Assembly: GCA_033439265.1 (NCBI GenBank)
Contig: JAVTVX010000031.1
Span: forward strand, 3,705,501-3,769,500
Source of the DNA: Dillenia suffruticosa
Taxonomy: Eukaryota > Streptophyta > Magnoliopsida > Dilleniales > Dilleniaceae
DNA: 64,000 bases
Reading direction: 5' to 3'
Shown here: positions 23,395 to 35,983 of the stretch, piece by piece
Layout: every line of letters begins with the position of its first letter
How positions within the stretch are numbered: the stretch's first letter is position 1
Notes under the pieces: model-generated
What the model was told of the DNA's origin: nothing
Database searches by the model: none
Seen by the model: only the letters and a program-made list of their open reading frames with translations
Translations under genes and position numbers: made by a program

Positions 23395-25430
23395 TGCAGA
23401 CTCCTTTAAGTTTTCTTTCTTTCTTTTTTACTTTTTTTGCACAAAACTTTAAAGTTGAAATAATTGAATAAACTAATGTTTTAATGTCTTTGTCTAAATT
23501 GTTTAGAAGCCTCATCGTTATATTCCATATCATATTTGATTTCTATGTTGATGATTTATGGTATAGTTTGGTTGCTTTGCAAAAGATTCCACTCTCATAC
23601 CAGTGCCCCCAAGTAGATCCTTTTTGTCATCGGCTGGAACGAGGATTGGGTTTGGGCAGGCCTGAAGCTGTGTTTGGTATGGTCCAAGAGCATTCCGATC
23701 ATGGCCAAGCACAAATCCTTTATCTTTCATTTAAGCAAGTTTGAAACCCCAAATTGCATATGTAGTGTGCGCCCGCCATGAGTGCAATTAAAACATTGTT
23801 GAAAGAAATATGAGTTTGAATTCAAACAGATATAATATATATTGAACCACAGGTCTTATAGAAATTATTCGCAAGTCGATAATTAATCGAATAATTAACT
23901 ATAAACAATAGATATGATAATAATTTCAAAACTGCCGATTTTAGTTTTGGTTTTGGAACTAACGGTTCTAAATTCTTAATTTAAAGGAGTCGGAACCTAC
24001 TCAAGGGGCGGTTTCAATTCCAATTCCGGTTGTGATTTCAATTTCAAACGACTCTGATTCCATATTGTTTCAGTTCCAATTCCAAATAGTTTCATTTCCA
24101 ATTCTACAACCATAACCCCAAAAAGAAAAGAAAAAATAGTGAAATGATTTTAATTGGAATCTCAAAGTGTCTTTTTCATTGACGAATTCTTTTAATTGAT
24201 TCAAGTGTGAACATTTGAAACTTATTTTACTATAGTCTGTAAGGGCTAATTTATTTATATATTATTTTTTCATGATAAATTTTTATTACCCAATTAAATT
24301 TGTAAATTAATCTATTTAAATTAGTTTTTCTAATATAAAACTTATATATTTTTATAACTTAATTTTAATGGCTGTATTCAATTTACCATTAAGTTAAATA
24401 GAAAATTTTATAATTTTGTCTTCAAACTAAAAATAAAAGTTTTTTAATATTTTTTATTTTTAATATAACTTATTTTGTAGTCGACAAATTATTTTTAAAA
24501 AAAAAACTATCGGTTTGAGCTAACGATTCTCAACGGTTCAAACCGTACCATCAATTCTTGCTTTTTCAAAATGAGAAAATGGAACCGAACTTTATATATG
24601 ATTTCGGTTCTGGTTCTCAAAACATTGACTATGCTTCCGGTCCTGAACCATTGATCATGGTTTAGTTTCTTTCGATTTTATGATTCGATTCGAACCCTGA
24701 CTGTATCTGATACATAATTGTTAAGGTAAATGCATATAAACATATTTAAAATATTATTTGCTTCTTTTGGGATAATAAATTAACCAAAATGGCCTTTGTT
24801 AGGTAATAATTTCTGCATGATATCTACACCGATTATTGTCAATTTTTTAACACCGACGAGGACGATATGAAAATACATTTGAACCTGAAAAATGAGATGA
24901 TTTGGGCAAAAAAAAAATTTACAATGTTAAGAGTAGGTCTATTAAGAGTGGGTTCTCCTGCATATTAGTATTACTTTTATTCAATTAACAATTAATTTTA
25001 TTTACAATGAATTTTGTCAATACAAAACTCATAAATACTCAAGATTTTTTCAAGTACATCCCATTATGGTTGCTCAGGGATTGAAAACCCCTCATTTCAA
25101 CATCTGACTATGAATATTTTTAGTTCTTATAGGGACACCAGAGTGATAAGAGCACTTGCTCAAGTATCGCGCATATATTTTTACTATTTTTGCGATACTT
25201 ATGTAGTAAAAAAAAAGACTGAATTTTTTTTAAGAAATGGAAGATAAATTCAAATTTAATGATGATTGAAATCTCAAAATAATGGTTTTTCAATAATCCT
25301 TTTATTTCAAAAAAAAATGGTTTCAATGTATTTGATCATTTGAATCCAAGTATTATTATCATGAGAAAATCAAATGGGCCATATGTTGATGATGGATAAT
25401 ATTTTCCTCTCATTTGTAGCTAGACATAAA
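23395..25430. other. 3' flank of the MBD-like gene and AT-rich repeat DNA
   Basis: 23395-23760 is probably the 3' untranslated region or flank. From about 23850 to 24710 the DNA has recurring GGTTC/GAACCG words (CGGTTCTAAATTC, GGTTCAAACCG, TTCGGTTCTGG), typical of hAT-derived non-autonomous elements, but I cannot fix terminal repeats or a target duplication. No gene. Confidence 0.45.
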
Positions 25431-25441
25431 TATGATCACAA

Positions 25442-25655
25442 TTTTTTTTTGTTTTTTGGTACCATGTCTTGGACACCGCCCGGTATCCGGGGCTTCGCCC
25501 CGACTAATCCGAACCGACCGCTGCAGTGGCTCCTTTTCGGAGGGAGGGTCTCCCAACGGGGAACGCTCCATACACATGAGGGCCCGATGTTCCCGGTGGG
25601 AATCGAACCTCGGTCATGCTTAAGGGAACTCAACCCCACATCCTGGTTCTTGTTT
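25442..25655 (-). mobile_element. tRNA-derived SINE
   Basis: On the minus strand: a box-B promoter GGTTCGATTCCC (complement of 25598-25609) in the head, a body including ATTAGTCGGGGCGAAGCCCC and GGTACC, and an A-rich tail (25442-25458 complement). The 'ATTAGTCGGGGC' phrase is common in one group of plant SINEs. It is a GC-rich island in AT-rich DNA. The head boundary near 25655 is approximate and no target duplication is clear. Confidence 0.72.
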
Positions 25656-26137
25656 TTGTCCTGGTTCCTACTTTAAATGGTTCTCATTTTAGTTACAATT
25701 TTGGAACTGAAACTAAAAAAAAAAAAACAGAGAGGAAGAACTTGAAATCTAATTAATGAAAAATGAATCAACAAGAACAAAAATTATATATATAATTGGA
25801 CAAAAAGAAAGTAGAATAGATATCAAAGGATTCCCCATGACAAGTTATTGAATTACTTGTGGACTTTAAGGCCTAATTTCGTCGGCCCTAAAGATACCGA
25901 ATATAAATTTTTTGAGTAACTTATTTAATAATAATTTTTCATTAACCGAATATAAATTCAACATGGTTGTAGTTTTTATAATAAATATGATTTGTTATAA
26001 AATTTCTCATTTATATTTTGAATTATTCAATTTTTTATTTGGCCATTATAATATTAATGCATCATTTGAACCGGTGGTTTCCAATTTGAACTATGGGTTT
26101 AAATCAACTATTTCCAGTTCTTCAATCGAATATAAAT

Positions 26138-27241
26138 CACTACAAGAAAACACATTTTCAGCGGCGGAAAATTACCGACGGAAAAAAATCTATCGCTAAT
26201 AGTTTCGGATTTGCAACGGATTACCGTCAAACAATATACCAAGAGATTTGCGATGGATTAACGCTGAAAATTAGCAATGGAAATATTTCTGTTGCTAATC
26301 CATCACTGTAATGATCAACTGTAAAAAAAAAAAAATTAAAATAATAATAATAATAATTTGTAAATCTATCAGCAACGGATTACAGAAGGAATTTTTAGCA
26401 ACGGAAAGTCGGTGTATTGGTGAAGGAAAAAAAACAAAAAAAATATATATGTATAGCCATCAACGATGGATTAGTGACGGATTAACGACCGAAATTTTAT
26501 CGACATATTTTTTTATTTAATAATTCTTTTTTTTATTATTTTATTTTGTACAAGAATAATATTATTTTATTTTTTTAATTTTTTTATTATTTTATTTTAA
26601 GCTAAAATTTTATTATTTTAATATTTGATAATAAATTATCATTTTATATTATTTTATTATTATTAAAAATTATGAGATAAATATAATAAATAAAAAAAGA
26701 TATGGTAAGATGATTAAATGTGGTTTGGTTTGTGTTGTTTAGATTATTTTACATGCGCCGGGGTTCAAATCACACTGGAGGCATGGAGGCATTTTTCACA
26801 AATCAAAGGAAGCGGGCGGGGTTGGCAGGCGGGTGGGCACGCGCGTGCGGGCAGGTTTGCAAGCACGGGTTCGTAGGTGCGGGCGGTGGGTAGCACAGGA
26901 CCGGGTTGTGCGCGTGACAACGCTTGGGTCAGTGAGGTGCGGGGTGTGGGCGCGTAAGGCATGGCACTTGAGGGTTCCAGAATTAGCGATGGAAAAAATT
27001 CGTCGTTGATATTGAATTATCAGCGATGGAATTATTAGCGACGGAAAAATTCCATCGCTAATTTTTTTACATATTTTCTTCTATCAATGATGAATAGTAT
27101 TTCGTTGGTAAAAATTAGTGGGATAGTTTTCAGTGATAGATTTAGTGATGGAAAAAATCTATTGCTAATATCCTTTAGTGACGGATTTTTTACGTTCAAC
27201 AACGGAAATTTCCATTACTGATATATTATTTTCTAGTAGTG
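26138..27241 (+). mobile_element. non-autonomous CACTA transposon (1104 bp)
   Basis: Terminal inverted repeats CACTACAAGAAAA at 26138 and TTTTCTAGTAGTG ending at 27241, flanked by a 3-bp duplication AAT (26135-26137 and 27242-27244), the CACTA hallmark. Subterminal regions are packed with short motifs such as GCGACGGA, GCAACGGA and TCGCTAAT in both orientations (26165-26300, 26370-26500, 26985-27225), as expected for transposase-binding sites. No transposase frame. The middle holds an AT-rich stretch and a 200-bp GC-rich block. Confidence 0.92.
26757..26965 (+). repeat. GC-rich block inside the CACTA element
   Basis: G/C-rich repeats of GCGGGC, GTGCGGGC and GGCGGGTGGGC. It starts near GGGGTTCAAATCACAC, which looks like a polymerase III box B, but no box A, A-tail or target duplication accompanies it. 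Probably an acquired filler segment. Confidence 0.5.
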
Positions 27242-27474
27242 AATCCATCGGTGGTTATGGTTTTCATAATAAATATATATTTTGTTATAAAATTTGTCTT
27301 TTATATGCCAAACTATTAAATATAGAAAATTTACATTTTGAATAGTTCAATTTTTTAATTGATCATTTTAAAATTAATGCATATAAATAATGAAATTTCT
27401 TTTTTTGTGTATTAACATATTTACTTTATCTATCTTTATATATACTATTATGCTATTACTGAATATAGAATATA

Positions 27475-27930
27475 TTTGTAATAATTCATTTTTAACAAAA
27501 TATTTTAAGTATTTACTTTTTTAATTGCAGCAATTTTGATTTTTTTTTTATAAAGAACCGTTGGTTCGAACCGATAGTTCCTAACAATTTAAACTGCCCG
27601 TTTGAACTAGTGAAATATAGAATATATTTGTAATTATAGGTATTTTTTTACAAAATATTTTAAGTATTTACTTTTTTAATTGCAGCAATTTTGATTTTTT
27701 TATAAACAGAACTGTTAGTTCAAATTGATAGTTCCTAACAATTTAAACTGCCAGTTTTAACTAGTGAAATATAGAATATATTTGTAATTATAGGTAATTC
27801 TTTTTTACAAAATATTTTAAGTATTTACTTTTTTAATTGCAACAATTTTGATTTTTTTTATAAACAGAACCGTTAGTTCGAATTGATAGTTCCTAACAAT
27901 TTAAACTACCAGTTTGAACTAGTGATTTTC
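27475..27930 (+). repeat. three tandem ~153-bp units
   Basis: Units start near 27475, 27631 and 27784. Each contains ACAAAATATTTTAAGTATTT, TTTTTTAATTGCA(G/A)CAATTTTG, a GAACCGTTGGTTCGAA-like palindrome, AGTTCCTAACAATTTAAACT and GAACTAGTGA. Units 2 and 3 are closest to each other. Confidence 0.85.
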
Positions 27931-28499
27931 AATTTGAACTATCGGTTTGAATCGGCAATTTTAGTTCTTCAAATGAGTAAGGAAAACTGCACCTTATAAA
28001 CACATTTTTCATTCTGATTTCAAAACCATAAACCGGTCAATGATTTTAAATCGTTGACCACATTGGTTTAGGGTGGCTTTACGATCGAGTGTGAATTGCA
28101 AAATGTCTAGTTAGACGTAAATGTAAACTAAGCTCATTTTTCTCACCATCAAAATAAAAAGCTTCAAAAACCTACGTGGTTCGCTCAAATTGTGGCCTGT
28201 CGTACATCTTATAAGATGTTAATCTATTTAAATGTTTTCAAAACACAAAAAGCATTTTAGTTAGACAAGAAGCTCAATTTCGGACTAATATCAAAAAGTG
28301 TTATTATTATTAACTATGCAACTTAAAACTAGGACGTAATCTTCCTTAAAATTGACTTCCAATTTGCCCAATTTTCAATTGAATCAAGTGATAAATAAAT
28401 AAATAAATAAAAGAGAATTATACATTATAATCTCTTAATGAACAAATAAATAGGTGGAGAAAGGAACAAAGAGATGTAGATCCAAATTCAAATGTGGTT

Positions 28500-30225
28500 A
28501 TTGGTATGTGATGGAAAAAAGAAAAAGTATAACCAAAAGATCTCTCTCATTATTCTACTCACTCTCCTTCTGTGGATGAATACGAAGAATCAAGTAATGA
28601 TTTTCATCGATTTTCATCCCTTTTCTTGGTTTTTCTATTTTTTTGGATTTTTCTAGAGTTTTTGTCATTTTGTATGAGTGAAGTATTTTTCATGTACATG
28701 CAGGTACTAGCTTCTCTTCTCTTTTTCTGGATAATCCTTCATTCATAATGGTTGGAATTGAAGTTGGTTTTGTTTTGCCTGAGGAAGAAAAAGAATAGAA
28801 CCCAAAGAAAAAATTATAGCTCACAGAACATCTTTATAACAATCGAGTTTAATAAATATTGAAATTTTTATTGATCTTCAGACTTTGTGTTGTATTTATA
28901 GCTTTGGTGAAGAGATAGTCATTGAGAATCATTTAATGCATATGCATAGCTATTGAGGTGGTTGGATTTTCATTAATTATTTGAACAATTTTTTTGAACA
29001 ATTAGCCGGTGTTCACAACGAGTCGACTTCTTTCTTTAAGTCAATTGATATTTGAATTTTATATTGTTTAGTACTCATGCAAGTCGATTGCCTCTATGTG
29101 TTGAGTCGACTTGCTTTGGTCTGTTCAGATATTTATGCTTGGATGTTCTGCAGGTGGACTTATTTGTCTCTTCAGGTTGACTCCTACTCTTCAGTACTTA
29201 AACTTTTACATTCTATGGCTTGTGCAGGTCAACTTGTGTCTGTCTATAAGTTGACTTAGTTTTCATTGTGCTTCAGTGTTTTCACTATGATGCTTGAGCA
29301 AGTCGACTTGGGCTTGATTGACTTTAATGATTTTTTGCTCTAGGCCACATGTAAGTCGACTTGGGCTTGATATCAAGTTGACTTTTGTTATCACTACTAA
29401 AGTGTGCTTTCATTGTGACTTATGCAGGTTGACTTGTTGTTTGTGTTGGATCGACTTAGTGAAACTTGACTTATTGTATATGTCATTATAGTCCGGTGCA
29501 AGTTAGTTTGCTAAATCATGTAGGTCAACTAGTGGAGTGTTATGTGAAGTTCAAGTCCTGTGCAAGTTGAACTTGAACGATGTTGTAAGTCGACTTGGCC
29601 TAATGTCTGTTGAGTTTTTCATTGACTGCTTATATATAGGTAGATTTCATATCTTTCTTAGGTTGACTTGAGTTTGAGCTCACTTAAAATGTTCTAACTC
29701 CAGAATATGTAAGTTGACTTTGCCTGATATGTTATTGATGTTCTATGTTTTGGCCTATGTCATGACTCGTGTCATGCTCATGTTGAGTCTCATAAATTTT
29801 CTAAATCCTGAATGTGTGAGTTGACTAGATATCATGTATAAGTTCGAAGATCTATCCTATATCTTGACACGTGCTATGGCTCATGTCGTGTTACTAGTGC
29901 CTTTGTGCTTTGTGAGCCAACATGTGAGTCAACTTGTTTTTTATAGAATTCTCTAGGTGTTAGATGTGCAAATCAACTTGTGACTATAGCAGGTCAACTT
30001 GACTTGAATATAGTATGTTTTATTTTCATTTTGACTATTATCCTTTAAATTTTCAACCGTTAGAATTTCAATGATTTGACTTTGCTATTTAATTAGATAA
30101 ATAAGTTGACTTGCGCTTTTTGGTAGATCGACTTGTTCATTAAACTCAACTTAGTTTTATTTCACAGAGTTCTATGAGTTAACTAGGTGTTTAGGGTGAG
30201 TCGACTTGAACAATCTACTATTAAA
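28500..30225 (-). mobile_element. LTR-like segment of a decayed minus-strand retroelement
   Basis: Read on the minus strand, an AAGTCGACTT-motif array (30225-29000) is followed by GCTATAAATAC (complement of 28892-28902), a good TATA box, and AATAAA-like sites (near 28850-28885). This U3-TATA-R order suggests a 3' LTR for the gag-like remnant at 32521-33188. Outer termini and target duplication are not identified. Confidence 0.4.
29015..30212 (+). repeat. array of ~26 dispersed AAGTCGACTT-type motifs
   Basis: Variants of the 10-bp palindrome AAGTCGACTT (exact or near at about 29020, 29103, 29300, 29353, 29590, 30200) and decayed forms AAGTTGACTT / AGTCAACTT occur every 20-100 bp for 1.2 kb with no other conserved sequence between them. 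Further copies lie at 33350-33460. Most variants are C to T or G to A changes at the central CpG. Confidence 0.8.
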
Positions 30226-32520
30226 TAGGTGCCACTGCCAAAACCCTTCGTTGCTGCAAAAGTTTGTCATGGACATCATCACATCATCATATCATAAGTG
30301 GGCATCCAATCCACGCATCACAAGTAAGCAAATTTGGCCCATATCAATTCATCAAAACCAAGTCAATCAATGTGTCAATGTAAATGGAAGTATATAAATC
30401 ATGTCAAGTTCTCAAAAGTGGCACAAAGTCATTTCAACACAAATTTCACGGATGCATATCATTTAAATAAACTATTGAGACACTTCAATGATCACAAAAG
30501 AACATTTATAAAAATATATCAATCTCATGCTTTCACACACATCATAAACCATGTCATTTGAAAAGTTATAAAAATATGGATTTATTAAATCAATAACACA
30601 GTGTTTACAGTCCCACTCACCGTATACGGAAGGGTACGTCACTTCCTAAAATGCATCACAACAAGTAAGAAGTGTGCTCCACTCAATCGATTACCAAGCG
30701 TGACACTACAATGGTAACATATATCATATATAAAATGTCATAAAATTAGAAGCCATTATGTTAAATTTGTATTACAATAAACCTTAAATTTAGGATCAAA
30801 ACTTAGGGCAATTATAGGTAGGTTTCTAATATCCCCCATACCTTTTTAACAAAACAACACCAACTTTAAATCACAAAAACCGGCAACTTCATATGCTCAT
30901 TTATATATACATTGTATAACTTCCCTACAAACGTCGGCAATTAAAAATCTACTTCGACAATTTAGGGTCCTCCCTAGGACTCCCTACACATAATTCATCA
31001 TATATGCATATGTGTCTCCAAATCGCATGCCAAACTCATTCCCAAATCTTCATCTCATTCTATATCCTTGTATACTCAAAACAATCTGCATTCACATTCT
31101 TGGAAACTCACCAATTTAATACAAATTTCCCCCATCACCTTAGCACACAAAGACAATTATACATGCTCACACACACATATTATCCTTCACTCTCTCGGCC
31201 TCTAATACACACACACATTATCACCATTTCACCACAAAATTCTGCACACATGTAAATCCTTTTCTACTCACATTTTTTCTTCTTGGCTAGCATGAAAATA
31301 GCCTTATTTCAATTATTTTTAGTGCAGAAAATTTCTGCACATAATGCACCTCTTCCTTGGCCTTTAAAGTAGTTTCTTTGCACACTAACATCCAATTGTT
31401 TCCAATCAACAAACACCCTGTTTTTCAGCCAACAATGTACATTTACATACTCCTTATCTCATTCCAAGTTCTGCACACAAAATTCACAAAATGCAGGACA
31501 AGTTTGGCTTCCTTGGATGGTCTCACGATTTTGGAAGGAATGCCCAAGTGTTTGGGTTTTGTTATTTGTTCCAATGAATCCTAGCCATTCAACATTTGTG
31601 AGATAAATTCCTAACCATTGGATTATTTTGGTATAATAAGCTTTCTCTCTCTTCCCACAAGAACACTCTTTCTCTCTCCCCCGTTGTGTCTCTTCTTCTT
31701 ACACAACAAACACACTTTCTCACTCTACAAGCACATGTCTTCATTAAATGCTCGTCTCCTAACCACCATGATCCAAAGGTCCACAATTTTTTATCCAATT
31801 CCAAGTCAATTCTCACCATTGATTTGTTCTCAAGAAAATCCATTCTTACACTGAATGAAAAGTGTTCTTTGTCCCCCACTAACTAAATCCAAGGGCTTGC
31901 ATTAATTCATCTTACTTCAAATTAAATCTCCACCCTTGATTTATTTCTCAAAGCCCAACAACTTCTTCTCTCTCACCCTCTCTCTCATGCACGTCCATCT
32001 CACTTTCCCCGATCATTTCTCTCTTGTTGTTCATGGTTTTGGGAGAAGGAACCATTTGCCAAAATACTTCCAATTTTTGTTAATTACAAATAAACCCCTT
32101 GACTTATAAAAATTATATTTTGATCCCGAAAATTTTTATAATTTCAAGTTGGACCCAAAACCTCATATTAGGCCTAATTTAATTTATCCCATATCAAAAT
32201 ACAGTCGTTTAGTCTTTTCGGGACACATTCGGCCCGATTAGGGTTTTACCAGCAAATTTTTGAAAATTTACAGTTTAGCTCTACGAAGTAAGATTCATCC
32301 AAATTTGAGGTTCCTATACTCTTTAGAGTCATTCTCATTATTTTTTGGACCATCGATGGTCATTTTGAAAATTTTTAAATTCCGACGATTTAGGTTGAAA
32401 TTTTTCGGAAGCAATTTTAGCAAAAAAATTTCTTAGCAAATTTTCTACATAGAAGATGAGTAATATCGTATATAAAATGAAGAAGTAAAATCGTGAGTAC
32501 ACCGAGGTGTTGGTGTTACA
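30226..32520. mobile_element. second, shortened LTR related to the one at 12206
   Basis: It ends ...GAGGTGTTGGTGTTACA at 32520, the same style as 16554. It shares the landmark CCCACTCACCGTATACGGAAGGGTACGTCAC (near 30613) with CCCACTCACAGTATATGGGAGGGTACGCCAC (near 13748), here split: the common words are CCCACTCAC, GGAGGGTACG-like and CGTCAC/CGCCAC. The 5' start (TGTCACAACCC) is missing, so it is truncated; the left limit is where the AAGTCGACTT array stops and is approximate. No coding sequence. Confidence 0.55.
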
Positions 32521-33188
32521 GTTCTCATGTGGAGAGGAACTAGAAAATAGATGTCAGGATTCTTGTTTTGCATTAAGAAAGCCATTATCTAGAAATATTC
32601 CTTAGTGATTGCAGTATGATTTTCTGCCCAAGGTTTGAAGACATGGGTGACTATCAAATGAAGTAAACTTTCATGTTAATCTAATGACGCAGCTTTGGTG
32701 TTAACTACTTCAAGATTAAGGTTTTTTAAGACAACACTCGCATCGTGTAAGAGATCACTACTCATGTATTCTTCACATTCACCATAGGTCATCCACTCTT
32801 GATTACTTATCGTGCAAAGGAGTTTGGAAGTGACTTCAATTTTCATTCCTCCAACATAGATCTTGAAGATATATTTTTGGATATAATCTCCTATGGTTAT
32901 TTCATTTTCATTCCTCTCTTATCGATTCCCTTTGAAATCCACTATGTTGTTATAGAGTAATCTTACTAATCTATCATAAGATAGAGAGAATGGGTAAATG
33001 ATACTCTTAAGACAAGTTTTTCTAATATGCTCACCATAAAGGAAGTTAACGCTTTCTAAGAAATTCCAGTCAATAAGTCTAAAATGATTGATAGCCCTAC
33101 AAGAGAATTTTTATTCGAATAATTTACATTTTTCTATCTATTGGAAGTCAGTGTGATTGAAGTTTGAAGGGTTCTTAGATCGCGGCAT
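32521..33188 (-). pseudogene. retroelement gag-like protein, broken
   Basis: From an ATG at 33188 the minus strand reads MPRSKNPSNFNHTDFQ-stop, then with frame breaks RLIDWNFLESVNFLYGEH, SYDRLVRLLYNNIVDFKGN, and near the end HVFKPWAENHTAITKEYF and NPDIYFLVPLHM. This is the order of the gag-like domain found in plant retroelements (N-terminal 'YxRLVRxFYxNL', then 'HxxxPxxxNxTxIT'). At least four stops are present. Its 3' continuation is cut by the LTR ending at 32520. It resembles the fragment at 25-285. Confidence 0.55.
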
Positions 33189-33485
33189 CTTAACAGTAGA
33201 TTTAAGTTTTCTGGGGAAGAAAAGTGTTTGCCCTTGAGAAAGAGAAATTTCACCTTCGTTTGAGAGAGTTTTTAGTGTTTTTAGAAGAATGTTAGGTGAA
33301 CTTAGGGTTTGGTTTTCTACTTATGGTCTCATGAATCTGACTATCGCAAGTCAACTTATTTTCTTGAGCGAGTTGACTCATCATGCATTCTATCTAATAA
33401 CTTTCAATTTTTGAACTACATTAAGTTAGCTTGTCATTCAAAGTAAGTTGACTCATTAAGTTCAGACTTGTATTCTAAACCAAAA

Positions 33486-34700
33486 GTAACATTTGATATT
33501 GTCATGACAACTATTAGTGAAGGACAAAATGGGGTGCTCATCTTAGATGGTTTAAGGGCACTAGAAAACATTTTTGTATCGGATTTTGTTAGCAACTTTA
33601 AGAAATGATAGTTTCATTGCATTATCTGGTGGGAGGACAGTGTACTCTCAATTTAAACTATCATTACATGCGAATGCCGCCTTAATTTGTTCAATTTGCA
33701 AAAAATCAAATCTAATTGAATTAATCAGATAAGTATCAATTATTATCTAGGATAAAACCTCTATGGCGCATAGACGTGGGATTGTAACTCTTAATAGGAC
33801 ATGGAAAGATATTACAATAGTGAATGCAATATCCGGTGGCAAGGTTATTACTTTTTGTGGTGATTTCAAACAAACAAATCCTATTGTTAATAGAGGAATA
33901 GAAAATAAGACAACATATGTATGTTTTGCGAAATTGCCTATTTGATCATATGTAAAAGTGATTCTGATTTCTTAGAATATTTGCTACTATAGGAGATGAG
34001 ATTGAAATTGTAATAAATGAGAACATGATAAAAATTTCTTCAATGATAGCAATACCTTGGGATAGGGACCATTTTGTTAACAATTTAATTGATACAATTT
34101 TCACTTAACTTGAATCTTATCGGTATAAAGCTACATATATGGCAAAACGGGCTATATTTACATTGATAAATGTTGAAGTAGATAGGTTCAATGAAAAGAT
34201 AGTCCAAAAATGCATGGAGATGAGTCTAATTCTTATTTGACACAATTAACAATGATCCACATGGATTTCACCCATAAGAATTCCTCACTCCAAACGGTTT
34301 GCTACCACATGTGTTGACTTTGAAAAAGGAGCTTCAGTTATGCTTTACACAATATAGATTCAAAAGTGGGATTATGCGATGGAACAAAATTAATTTGTAA
34401 TGATTTCAAGATCAATGAAATTTATGCTCAGATTATGAACGGATAATTTACTCAAATTAGGGTGTTTTTGCATCAAATCTCATTAAAAGTATCAACAAAT
34501 AACCCACTGACTTTTGACTTGATAAGAACGCTCACCATTAACAATTCCCAATGTTGGAATATACTTACCCAAACATATTTCAACCATAACCAACCATGCA
34601 GCATTACCAAAGTATTAGTTACCATCGGAGCAAATAATAAATCCAATGAAATTTTCACAACAAATATAGTTTACCAAGATGTTTTACTTAAATCAAATCA
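33486..34700 (+). pseudogene. Helitron RepHel helicase (PIF1-like) pseudogene
   Basis: Reading across frameshifts gives the ordered PIF1/Helitron helicase landmarks: FDIVMTTISEGQNGVLILDG, a ruined Walker A (GTRKHF at about 33557 for GTGKTF), LSGGRTVYSQFKL, SNLIELIR, a changed Walker B (WDKTSMAHR for WDEAPMAHR), GGKVITFCGDFKQTNPI, later the motif TPNGLLPHVLTLKKGASVML, then TINNSQCWN (for TINKSQGQT) and TTNIVYQDVLL. The N-terminal Rep/HUH part is absent; the sequence starts abruptly after the AAGTCGACTT motifs. Multiple stops and both Walker changes show it is inactive. Confidence 0.82.
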
Positions 34701-34709
34701 ATTTTTTTG

Positions 34710-35983
34710 TTCTTTATCTTTACAAAAAAAATGCATATCTATTCCTCACTTAATTATTTACTTATTATTTAAATTGTTTCAAAGATGAATCCCTCACTGC
34801 AATATGATTAGGTTTTGGAGAGTTTTGCATGAGACTCAATGTACCAAAAATGGCCAGTATGATGAAAATACGGTATGCTCAACCAAGAATGCAATATCTT
34901 ATTACTTTCGCCACACATATCTCATATTTTGTGTTTTAAAAAATATATATATATGCATTAGAAGCAGTAAAGTTGGTAATCCTAACCATTTTCTATACTA
35001 CTTTTTCCATGCAGTTTGACGGTACATCTGAATCCCAAATGAACATGCTAAGAGATGAATTTGCTATAACCTAAGTCAAAAAAAAAATGATAGCTTGGTA
35101 ATTATACTCCAAATCATTTTAAAATAACTAATATACGAGTTTCTATTACTAATATTGTACTATTATATCCAACTTTACATATTTATAAAACCATCAAACA
35201 ATTTCAAATTATGAGTTTCGGTTGGAGTAACATTTTGAACACATATACACCACAATTATAGAAAATGGTTAAAAGCTCAAAAAACAAAACGATAATGTTA
35301 ATTACACACACAAATATTACAAAATTATTTATACAATTTTGTTATCTAACACAATTATTATTAGATATGCTATTATTTTCACGTTTGAATTTGATGTCAC
35401 TTAGGTATGACCTTTTTGTTTCTATGTCATTTTTTGTTTTAACTATTTTGAGCTAGAATAGTTATTTTGAAGACGTTTGATTCACACTCGAAAATCGGAA
35501 TTGAATTTGTAATAAAAAATTTTAAAAATAAGTTTTAAAAACACATGTTTTCACTTGAATTTTAGAAACGCAAGTGTTCACTTAGATTTCAGAAATACCA
35601 TAATTTGGGGGGTTTTCATTCCTAAACCTTATTTTTCTTCCATTAATCCAAACAAATCAATGGATTTTAATCTGATTCTTAATTTTGATTCACTTTAACC
35701 AAGCGCCCCCTTAGTTACCGATCAAAATATCATTTCTCTAAAAAATCAAACATTTTCATTGTTTGTACGAACTTACCATTAAAGGGTAACAAAAAAAACC
35801 TTGGCTCTAAATGATCCCATTGAAATTAGGTAATACATTTAATTATGAAATTGGTAAAATTTTGAAAATCTTAAATATGTGTCTACTTACAAACTAATTC
35901 ATTTTGTTTGCAATAAAATACAACATATTAAAGAAGAGATTTACATAATATTGGTAACACTTTAATGAATTTAATTTTATACA
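34710..35983. other. AT-rich spacer, no gene
   Basis: No recognisable coding or element ends between the helicase remnant and the Helitron-like 5' end at 35984. Confidence 0.55.

Noticed and set aside
26757-26790. SINE or tRNA start at GGGGTTCAAATCACAC
   Set aside because: Only a box-B-like word; no box A, A-tail, cloverleaf or target duplication.
31589-31886. Overlapping frames on both strands near 31.6-31.9 kb
   Set aside because: They lie in the LTR-related segment; CTCTC-rich, no domain, both strands equally open.
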